Position numbers and translations under genes: made by a program. The notes beneath the pieces are model-generated. The model saw nothing but the letters and a program-made list of their open reading frames with translations, did no database searches and was not told the origin of the DNA. A stretch of 29,337 nucleotides of DNA from Acidaminococcaceae bacterium UBA2453 (GTDB lineage: Bacteria > Bacillota > Negativicutes > Acidaminococcales > Acidaminococcaceae), in contig DDQB01000088.1 of the NCBI GenBank assembly GCA_002342505.1, positions 4,071 to 33,407 of the forward strand, written 5' to 3'. Within the stretch, counting starts at the first letter, position 1, and each line of letters starts with the position of its first letter. This document shows positions 22,368-29,337 of the stretch, piece after piece.

Positions 22368-24509
22368 ATGAAAAAACAGGTAGTGGCTTCTGTGTTGCTT
22401 GCCAGTATGGCCGTTATGTTTCCGGTTTATGCTGACGGCGACCTGACGCTCGATGAATATAACTCTGAAGAAAAATATGAATCTCCGCTAGATCAGGCTC
22501 CGGCTCGGATCGTCAATGATTACCGCAACCCGAAGGCGGAGGAAGGGGATGCGTTTGCCCAGGCGGCCGGACAGTTTACCCAGGGGGCGGCTTCAGGGAG
22601 AGGTGTGCCTGCCCGCCAGAATAATGGTGGAGCGATAAGGGAAGCATCTTTGCAACAAGATTCCCATAATGTTAAGAGCAGTCAGGATTCTGAAAAGAAT
22701 CAGGAAGTTGCTGAAAAAAGAGCAGACGTTAAAAAGGCGGAAGAAAAAGCAGAACAGGTTTTGTCGGAAACGGATGAAGCATTTGAGCCGGCTTTGGACA
22801 AGGAGAACCCCGGTTCTGAATATCATGCACGCCGGCAAGTTTCGTTAATGAATCTGGACGATAATATTTCCGGCGATGTTGCTGCGACGGAAAAAGTGGC
22901 AGAAGCGGAGAATACAACATCTGCATCAGCGCAGCCAGCTTCTGATACTGGTTCCGATGGGCAAAAGAAGGATAATTTATCATTAGCTGCGAAGGAAGAC
23001 CCACAGACAAAAGAGTATCAGGTAATGGATGCAGATGTGAAAAATCTGACAGGGAATTCCGAAAAAAAGAATAAAAAAGATAAAACAGGAAGAGATAATC
23101 AATCTGAGAAGAAACCGGAAAATGTACCGCTGGTCATCACCGGCGACGATGCGCAGTTTGCCAGTGAGAGCGGTGATTTTATCATCGAAGGTAATGTGTT
23201 GGTAAAGCAGGGGCTGACGCAAATAGCTTCTACGAAAGCTGTCGGGAATGCCAAGTCGGGGGATATCTGGCTGCTGGAAGGCGGTACGCTGGCTGAACCT
23301 ACAAATAAAATGAAAGTTCATTGGGCGCATTATAATTTTAATCAGGAAACAGGCGAATTGTTGCATCTGAAAGGTGCGTCGACACCAGATCCCGGGAGCG
23401 GGAAACACGATTTTTATGAGGCGCCTCATGGCTTGATTGAACATGGTATGCTGATCATGGATCAGGGTGGAACCACGACGAGATGCCCTGCAGTGCGGCA
23501 CCCGGCCTGCATTTCCGTAAAAGCAAAGACAATTACGATCATTCCTAACGATCGTATTATTGCCAGAGGCGTGAAGGTTTTTGCAAAAGGGAAACATATT
23601 TATTCGCGAGATGTATGGATCAACGATTTGCAAAAATCAAAAGATAGTCTGATGCCTCGTATTGGCTGGAAGGATAAAAAAGGGTTTTACATTTCGCTGG
23701 ATTATTCACGGCCTATCGGAAATCCAAATTTAAAAAATCCCACTACTTTTTCCATGCATCAGATTTATTACACAAAATCAAAATACAAACCTTTTTACAG
23801 TCTTCGCCATGATGAACACGATTTTTATGTGCGGCTGAACAACGGCTATGTATATGATTCAGATAACGATGAGTTGGATGAAGGCAGATGGCTGAAGAAA
23901 CAAATGGACTGGGGGATTTTCCTGAAACCCCATCGTATTGCGAAGGGACTTCCGTTGTCCTATGATGCCAGCCTTACGCACGGATTATGGAAGTACAGCG
24001 ATCAGAGCTGGTCCAGCTGGCGGACAGAAGGGGTTGTGCGTCTTCGTCATGACAGGATTTACCCCCTGGGAGGGAAAAAACTGTATCTGGATTTAATGAT
24101 AGGGCGAAAATGGGTTCATGAGAGCAATGAAGAGAGAACCCGTCGGCGTGGAAAGAGCTTAAATACAAACATTTACCACGGGTCATTAGGTTATCGCTTT
24201 TCTAATAAATGGAATATCTGGACAACCTACCATCATGAACACAGGACGGATTATCTTTTCAGTCTTGGGCAGCCGAATTTTGTAAAAGACTGGTCTTATG
24301 GTATCTCCTGGAGTCCGGATAAGCATAACACGTTTACGATCGTTAACCGGCATAATATGGATAAGGGAACAAGGACAAGCGGCTTGTATACTACGACCTA
24401 TAGCTGGTCGCATCGGTTCTGCTGTGAAGTACTTTCGGTTTCTTACCAGAAAAAGCATTATAATGGAGATAATGATTGGACAGTTATGTTTAATTTCCTG
24501 AACTGGTAA
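22368..24509 (+). CDS. LptD/OstA-like outer-membrane LPS-assembly protein
   Basis: This 713-residue protein has a signal peptide (cleavage near VYA, residue 22). Residues ~85-250 are a Lys/Glu/Ser-rich low-complexity linker. An OstA-type jelly-roll lies at ~255-405 (VITGDDAQFASESGDFIIEG), and an aromatic-rich beta-barrel at ~430-713 ends in Trp. The whole protein has exactly four cysteines: 373, 381 and the adjacent pair 685-686. LptD of E. coli likewise uses four cysteines with an adjacent C-terminal pair to form its disulfides. The barrel is much shorter than in E. coli LptD (~280 versus ~550 residues). The ATG at 22368 is preferred because the upstream ATG at 22356 overlaps the GGAGG ribosome site. 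It likely inserts LPS in the outer membrane with other Lpt proteins encoded elsewhere. Confidence 0.82.
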   Translation: MKKQVVASVLLASMAVMFPVYADGDLTLDEYNSEEKYESPLDQAPARIVNDYRNPKAEEGDAFAQAAGQFTQGAASGRGVPARQNNGGAIREASLQQDSHNVKSSQDSEKNQEVAEKRADVKKAEEKAEQVLSETDEAFEPALDKENPGSEYHARRQVSLMNLDDNISGDVAATEKVAEAENTTSASAQPASDTGSDGQKKDNLSLAAKEDPQTKEYQVMDADVKNLTGNSEKKNKKDKTGRDNQSEKKPENVPLVITGDDAQFASESGDFIIEGNVLVKQGLTQIASTKAVGNAKSGDIWLLEGGTLAEPTNKMKVHWAHYNFNQETGELLHLKGASTPDPGSGKHDFYEAPHGLIEHGMLIMDQGGTTTRCPAVRHPACISVKAKTITIIPNDRIIARGVKVFAKGKHIYSRDVWINDLQKSKDSLMPRIGWKDKKGFYISLDYSRPIGNPNLKNPTTFSMHQIYYTKSKYKPFYSLRHDEHDFYVRLNNGYVYDSDNDELDEGRWLKKQMDWGIFLKPHRIAKGLPLSYDASLTHGLWKYSDQSWSSWRTEGVVRLRHDRIYPLGGKKLYLDLMIGRKWVHESNEERTRRRGKSLNTNIYHGSLGYRFSNKWNIWTTYHHEHRTDYLFSLGQPNFVKDWSYGISWSPDKHNTFTIVNRHNMDKGTRTSGLYTTTYSWSHRFCCEVLSVSYQKKHYNGDNDWTVMFNFLNW

Positions 24510-24628
24510 GCTTATTTAAAAGAGAAATAGAATGTAACGATTCGGGCGCCGAATATGGCGAGCGATGTCATTGTTGGCGCAGGAGATACATAGTTTGATG
24601 GGATATATTTTAAGTGAACTGGTGGAAC

Positions 24629-26110
24629 ATGAGTGATATGAAGTGCGCTTCGTTTGTAGCGGAGAATATTCAGAACCTGCGTATTGCAGTAATTGGCGAT
24701 GTGATGTTGGATCGGTACTGTTACGGAGAAGTGAAACGGATTTCTCCGGAAGCACCGGTACCGGTAAATAGGGTAAAAAAGACCGAGTCCTTGCCTGGTG
24801 GCGCGGCTAATGTGGCTTCGAACCTTGCGAATCTTGGATGTCGTGTATATATAGGCGGCGTCACCGGGGACGATGATAATCGAAAGATTTTGGAAGACCT
24901 GTTATCAAAGGAAAAGATTGACTTCAGCGGTCTGATTAAATCCAGGCAGCGATTTACCATTACCAAGATGCGTATCCTTGGGGAACGGCAACAGATGCTG
25001 CGGCTGGATTTTGAAGAAGTTTGCGACTTATATCCCGAAGAGGCGGATGCCATTAAGCAGTGGCTGTTGGATTTAATTGAAAAAGGATTGGATGGCATTG
25101 CGGTTTCCGATTATGCCAAAGGAGTATGTTCCGATGTATTCTGTCAGTGGGTGATTCGTATGGCGGAAGTGCACAAGATTCCGATTCTGATTGATCCGAA
25201 AGGTCCGCACTGGGAAAAGTATGAAGGGTGTACATTTATTACGCCGAACCTGAAAGAAATGTGCGATGCGGCGGGGCAGACGGTTCCCAATGAGGATGGT
25301 CCCGTGTTGCAGATCGCCCAGATGGCGCGGGATCGTTACCGGATCAAAAATGTGGTGGTTACCCGCGGCGAAAAAGGTATGACGTTGGTTGGTGGCAAGC
25401 GGACAGTGATCCACTGTCCGGCTTCGGCTTTGGAAGTCTATGATGCTTCCGGCGCCGGCAATACGGCGGCGGCGGTATTGCTGGCTGCGGCAGCGGGAGA
25501 GTTGCCTCTGCTGGAAGCAGTGTATATGGCAAACCGGGCAGCTGGAATCGTAGTTGGAAAAGCTGGTGCATATCCGATTCATCGGGACGAACTGCTGCAG
25601 GACCTTTTGGAGGAAGAACGTAAGTTAGGTTATGGATTCCGCCCTCTTTCCTGGAAAGAGATTGCAGAGCTGGCGCAGATTTGGCGCAGGAGCGGAGAAA
25701 AGATTGTGTTCACCAGCGGCTGTTTTGATATTTTGCATGCGGGGCATGTATCTTATCTGGAAAAAGCGGCAAAGCTTGGAAAACATCTGATCGTCGGATT
25801 GAACTCAGATGATTCGGTTCGGCAGCTGAAGGGAGAGGCGTGGCCGCTGATTCCTGAACTGGACCGCGCGCGTGTGCTGGCGTCTCTTGCCTGCGTGGAT
25901 GCGGTCGTGATATTTCATGAGGATACGCCGGCAAGACTGATCAAAATGATCCGGCCGGATATTCTGGTACAGAGCGCAGACTTTCGATCCAATCAGGTGG
26001 CAGGACGGGAATACGCAGGTAAAGTTGAGACAATAGAATCAGAAGACGGGTATTCTACGACAGGACTGGTGGATCGGATCGCTAATCTGATAAAAAAAGG
26101 GAAGCTTTGA
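24629..26110 (+). CDS. HldE-like bifunctional heptose kinase/adenylyltransferase with altered active sites
   Basis: This is a 493-residue fusion matching HldE along its length. The N-terminal PfkB-type kinase has VIGDVMLDRY (~21-30), RISPEAPVPV and LPGGAANVASNLA. The C-terminal nucleotidyltransferase has FTSGCFDILHAGH with His370 and His373 of the HxGH motif, and SEDGYSTT near the end. HldE makes ADP-heptose for the LPS inner core. Two key places differ from the family: the kinase GAGD motif reads GAGN (Asn278), and the KGGDY-type motif reads QSADF (448-452). One or both activities may be lost. The start is unsure: ATG 24629 has only a weak GGTGG nearby, and ATG 24638 and GTG 24614 are alternatives. 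It sits between the LptD-like gene and a lipid kinase. Confidence 0.85.
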   Translation: MSDMKCASFVAENIQNLRIAVIGDVMLDRYCYGEVKRISPEAPVPVNRVKKTESLPGGAANVASNLANLGCRVYIGGVTGDDDNRKILEDLLSKEKIDFSGLIKSRQRFTITKMRILGERQQMLRLDFEEVCDLYPEEADAIKQWLLDLIEKGLDGIAVSDYAKGVCSDVFCQWVIRMAEVHKIPILIDPKGPHWEKYEGCTFITPNLKEMCDAAGQTVPNEDGPVLQIAQMARDRYRIKNVVVTRGEKGMTLVGGKRTVIHCPASALEVYDASGAGNTAAAVLLAAAAGELPLLEAVYMANRAAGIVVGKAGAYPIHRDELLQDLLEEERKLGYGFRPLSWKEIAELAQIWRRSGEKIVFTSGCFDILHAGHVSYLEKAAKLGKHLIVGLNSDDSVRQLKGEAWPLIPELDRARVLASLACVDAVVIFHEDTPARLIKMIRPDILVQSADFRSNQVAGREYAGKVETIESEDGYSTTGLVDRIANLIKKGKL

Positions 26111-26249
26111 TTAAAAGCGCTACATAAAATTAGAGAAGCCTTGAGAGAGTAAAACCGGAAAAAGTTGGGCTGCATTGCATCCCGTGCCGGGTAAAATCCA
26201 AAACAGGTGTTGGATGCCTGCGACAAATGGCTTGGTAAGGAGAATAAGG

Positions 26250-27197
26250 ATGCAGCCACAGGGACAGATAGAAGTAAGACAGTTTAAAAAGATCTTTATC
26301 CTGTATAACCGGTATTCGGGAAAGCAGCTTTTCGCTAATATGATATCCCGTATCAATGAGATATATAAACTGTTGAAGCAGGAACTGGATGCAGAGATAA
26401 CGTTGCTGGATGTCAAATACTTTGAACAGATGCCGGATCTGGCAAAAAAGGCTGCAGACGAAAAGTGCGACTGGGTGATCATTGCCGGCGGCGATGGGAC
26501 GGTGCGCGCCTTTGCGGAAGATATGCTTCGACTGGATTATCATCCGTATATCAGTGTGTTCCCGGCAGGAACGGTCAACCTGATTGCCAAGGAGATGTCT
26601 CTGCGCAATGAACCCAAGCGATGGGTGCACCGCGCTTTAAAAGGATTCGTCTATCCGTTTTACACGGCGCGGGCTAACGGCAACCTTTTTCTTACCGTGG
26701 CCAGCGTTGGTTTTGATTCCCTTGTGGTAGACAGCGTGGGCGCATTACAGAAACGCTTGCTGAATAAATTTGCCTATGTGCTGCAAAGTACCCAGTTGGT
26801 ACGGCGCGAACTAATCTTCAGCGACTGGCGGTACAAATTTCGTGTGCGCTTTGACGGGGAAGAGGAATGGTACGAAGGGTCTTCCGTAATTGTGGGAAAA
26901 AGCCGGTATTATGCCGGACGGTACAATCTGTTTCCGGAAGCGTCGCTGGCATCTCCGTATCTGCATGTAGCGCTTTTCCCGGGAAATAAAAGAGCTGATA
27001 TACTGAAATATGCGTCGCTGATTGCGCTGGAAGGCTTGAATTTGGATAAGGAAATCCTTTGCCGCAGGGCAAAGAAGGTGGAAATTGAATCCATCCATCT
27101 GGTGGAAGATTTTCCGGTGGAACTGGACGGCGACGTGGTGGCTGCCACACCGTTGCAGCTGGAGATTATGGATAAACCGTTATTGTTGATTCCATAA
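26250..27197 (+). CDS. Diacylglycerol-kinase-like lipid kinase (YegS/BmrU family)
   Basis: This is a 315-residue cytoplasmic enzyme of the DAGK catalytic family. The nucleotide-binding motif GGDGT is at residues 80-84, preceded by the strand DWVIIA and followed by VFPAGTVNLIAKEM, the family's second conserved block. The C-terminal beta-sandwich ends with VELDGDVVAATPLQLEI, which matches the usual DGE-containing motif. The ATG at 26250 is seven bases after AAGGAG (26237-26242), so the longer frame is rejected. Such enzymes phosphorylate diacylglycerol, undecaprenol or sphingoid lipids; the substrate cannot be read here. Next to a glycerophosphate- or ethanolamine-transferase-like gene, recycling of diacylglycerol released by that enzyme is a sensible guess. 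Confidence 0.88.
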   Translation: MQPQGQIEVRQFKKIFILYNRYSGKQLFANMISRINEIYKLLKQELDAEITLLDVKYFEQMPDLAKKAADEKCDWVIIAGGDGTVRAFAEDMLRLDYHPYISVFPAGTVNLIAKEMSLRNEPKRWVHRALKGFVYPFYTARANGNLFLTVASVGFDSLVVDSVGALQKRLLNKFAYVLQSTQLVRRELIFSDWRYKFRVRFDGEEEWYEGSSVIVGKSRYYAGRYNLFPEASLASPYLHVALFPGNKRADILKYASLIALEGLNLDKEILCRRAKKVEIESIHLVEDFPVELDGDVVAATPLQLEIMDKPLLLIP

Positions 27198-27242
27198 GAA
27201 ATTTTTAATAATAGCAACTACTTACTTGAGGCAGGTATCCGC

Positions 27243-29303
27243 ATGAACTGGATGAGAAATGGGAAACGTATTGGCATCCTGCTGGCAATTGCCGCGATAG
27301 CAGGCGCTATATACTATTGGGAGGAAGAAAATGCCCGGCTGCTTTATGCGGCAATTACCCCATTTCCGGAAGGGGATTTCTGGGAAACACTGGTTAACGC
27401 ATTATTGCGGGATATAGTGTTGCTCATTGTGGGGGGCCTTCTTTTTTTGCGCCGAAAACGGATCCCCGACCGGCTGCTGCGCTATTTCCCTGCTGTTGTG
27501 CTTGGCGTCGCGTATTTTGGCTTCGCCTGGTATATGCATCAAAAATTGGCATTGGATTCATATTTTCTGACGACGCTGGCGGTGCTTGCCGGTCTTATGA
27601 ATAACATTGTGCCTGCGATACTGGCGGCGGTCTGGTATCATCATAATCCGTCCTCGAAACGTAAGGCTGTTTATTTTGCGGTTTACTTTTTATGTGCGGT
27701 TTTGACATTGCTGGATGTTGTCTATTTCTGGCAGACCTCCATGCACGTGCAGGCTGTGTTTTTCCGTAATTTTAACATTTATGCCGTGGAAGGGGTCATG
27801 TCGTCTTTTTCACGGACACAGTTGCTCCAAATTGGCGGCTGCCTGCTGGCTGCAATCCTGTTATTCCGCGTCACGAAACCGCGTCGGCATAAACCGAATG
27901 TTGCCTGGGCGCTATTGGCTGTACTGGGGTGGGCGCTCTGCTGCAACCTGTTGTATTTTGCCGGAAGCCAGCTGGGACTGTTTGCACTTCATGAAGCAGG
28001 ATTGTGGAGTGAAGAGCAGATTGAAAAAAGCCGGCAGGAGTACAGGGATATGCTGGTCACGCCCATTGCGGGAAATATCGTCAGCAAAGCTCTTTTCAAT
28101 AAAGAAAAGGTGGTTCGGGAAACCCAGCATAAGAAGAAGGAACTGACTGAAAAGGACAGGGAGTGGATGTACAAGTTAGGCGTTATGCGAAAGAGCGCGT
28201 CCCGTCCGCTTCCGGAGCCTGCCTATGACCGGATCGTGATGCTGATTCTGGAATCGGTGCATCGAGACTATATTCATTTCTATAATCCGGATATCCCGGC
28301 AGAAGCTACGCCGTTCCTAGATTCGCTGATCGAACGGTATCCGCGTATTGACAACTATTATTCTTCTGCTGTTCCCACGACGGAAGGCCTGAATGCTACT
28401 TTCCGTTCTCAACTGCTGTTTGACGGAGACATTGACGGAAGCGATAAGCCGTCCCTGTTCCGCAGCATGCAGGCGCATGGGTTTGACGGCTATTTCCAGA
28501 GCGCGTCAAGCCGATATTACAACAGCGAATTCCGTCAATATACCGAACAGTTTGGGATGGCTCATTACGAAGCCAGGGAAGATCTGGAAAAGGCCGGATA
28601 TACCGGGGCATCAGGATGGGGGTTCCATAACGATGAAATGTACCGGCGTACGTTGGAACAGCTGAAAAAACTGAAAGGACAGAAGTATTTCTATGTAACA
28701 AAGACGTTGGACATGCATCAGCCTTATCCATATTATGCGACCAATTGGGCGGATACGCCGGAATCATTCCGCAACAACCAGATTGTGACGATCCATGGTA
28801 TGTATTGGGTGGACTGCACGCTCCGCAATTTCTTCAAAGCTGCGAGCGAAGCGGGGCTGATGGACGACCGGACGCTGTTCATCATCACCAGCGATCACAA
28901 TCCCCATTCCGGTGGTGAATATACTAAGATAGTTAAAAATGAAAAAGACAGGCTCAGCGTGGCGCCAATCCCTCTTATTTTTGTATCTAAAAATACGGCG
29001 CCGCTAGAAAATCTGGATAACAGCGCCTATGCGTCCCAGATCGATATTGCTCCTACACTGCTTTGCCTGCAGGGAATACAGCCGTCGGAACGGTTTATTG
29101 GCCGGAATCTGCTGCAGCAGTATAAAGAAAAGGAAGCCGCGCTGGGATTTTTCGGAGATAAAGCGTATTATTTCAGTCGCGATATGAGTTTTGTGGATAA
29201 AATCGACGAGCCCTATCCTCAGCACGAATATGAAGACTGTCTGGCTAATTTTGTCATGTATACGTATTATGTGAGCGGACTGCCTGTGAATTCAGGAAAA
29301 TAG
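27243..29303 (+). CDS. Sulfatase-fold membrane transferase, LtaS/phosphoethanolamine-transferase type
   Basis: This 686-residue protein has five or so N-terminal membrane helices (residues ~8-245) and an extracytoplasmic sulfatase-fold domain. Metal-site and catalytic elements are visible: Glu337 in MLILESVHRDY, the likely nucleophile Thr379 or Thr380 in AVPTTEGLNA, His492 in LDMHQPYP, and Asp551-His552 in ITSDHNPHSGGEY. The stretch GWGFHNDEMYRRTLEQLKKL resembles the lipoteichoic acid synthase family. LtaS-type enzymes transfer glycerophosphate from phosphatidylglycerol, and related enzymes transfer phosphoethanolamine to lipid A or glycans. In this LPS-bearing context the acceptor is uncertain. 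The ATG at 27243 has GAGG at 27228-27231. The stop is 34 bases before the window end, with no terminator in view. Confidence 0.85.
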   Translation: MNWMRNGKRIGILLAIAAIAGAIYYWEEENARLLYAAITPFPEGDFWETLVNALLRDIVLLIVGGLLFLRRKRIPDRLLRYFPAVVLGVAYFGFAWYMHQKLALDSYFLTTLAVLAGLMNNIVPAILAAVWYHHNPSSKRKAVYFAVYFLCAVLTLLDVVYFWQTSMHVQAVFFRNFNIYAVEGVMSSFSRTQLLQIGGCLLAAILLFRVTKPRRHKPNVAWALLAVLGWALCCNLLYFAGSQLGLFALHEAGLWSEEQIEKSRQEYRDMLVTPIAGNIVSKALFNKEKVVRETQHKKKELTEKDREWMYKLGVMRKSASRPLPEPAYDRIVMLILESVHRDYIHFYNPDIPAEATPFLDSLIERYPRIDNYYSSAVPTTEGLNATFRSQLLFDGDIDGSDKPSLFRSMQAHGFDGYFQSASSRYYNSEFRQYTEQFGMAHYEAREDLEKAGYTGASGWGFHNDEMYRRTLEQLKKLKGQKYFYVTKTLDMHQPYPYYATNWADTPESFRNNQIVTIHGMYWVDCTLRNFFKAASEAGLMDDRTLFIITSDHNPHSGGEYTKIVKNEKDRLSVAPIPLIFVSKNTAPLENLDNSAYASQIDIAPTLLCLQGIQPSERFIGRNLLQQYKEKEAALGFFGDKAYYFSRDMSFVDKIDEPYPQHEYEDCLANFVMYTYYVSGLPVNSGK

Positions 29304-29337
29304 GAATTTATAAGCCTGGTTTATGCAGCAGGGAAAG

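Noticed and set aside
24540..24554. Small perfect hairpin ATTCGG-GCG-CCGAAT between the LptD-like gene and the HldE-like gene
   Set aside because: Six-base stem without T tract; too small to call a terminator or operator.

Overview
The window reads as a chromosome segment of a diderm (outer-membrane) Firmicute of the class Negativicutes. The evidence is the mixture of signals: OmpM-type porins with an SLH domain, an LptD-like outer-membrane protein, an HldE-type LPS-heptose protein, and Firmicute-style strong Shine-Dalgarno sites and terminators. The genus cannot be fixed from the sequence alone; an Acidaminococcaceae- or Selenomonadaceae-like organism would fit. All supported genes lie on the + strand. 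No tRNA, rRNA, CRISPR array, insertion sequence or phage gene is visible. No gap between genes exceeds about 300 bases.

Layout. (1) 1-3492: two OmpM-like SLH porins (the first cut by the window edge) flank a small exported protein of unknown function; each porin ends in a strong terminator. (2) 3593-8696: a five-gene peptide/nickel-type ABC importer (lipoprotein, two permeases, two ATPases). It has its own promoter, a perfect inverted repeat just after the -10 box, and a terminator. (3) 8730-10348: three small membrane proteins behind a structured leader, the last resembling RseC/MucC. (4) 10516-16730: radC followed by the cell-shape cluster mreB-mreC-mreD-mrdA-rodA. (5) 16840-21082: a radical SAM protein with a B12-binding-like N-terminus, its DUF2344 partner, and ribonuclease G/E. 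(6) 21207-29303: an envelope cluster with a secreted repeat protein, an LptD-like protein, a bifunctional HldE-like protein, a diacylglycerol-kinase-like lipid kinase and an LtaS/sulfatase-type membrane transferase.

The theme is the cell envelope: porins tethering the outer membrane to peptidoglycan, metal or peptide uptake, lateral-wall elongation, LPS export and envelope polymer or lipid modification. The observations most worth a second look are: the HldE-like protein, in which the kinase GAGD motif reads GAGN and the nucleotidyltransferase KGGDY-type motif reads QSADF; the LptD-like protein, which has exactly four cysteines including an adjacent C-terminal pair but a short barrel and a long low-complexity linker; the exported protein with six ~21-residue repeats; and the ABC ATPase with a compact Cys-rich tail. 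Starts were corrected from Shine-Dalgarno spacing wherever the longest reading frame was implausible.
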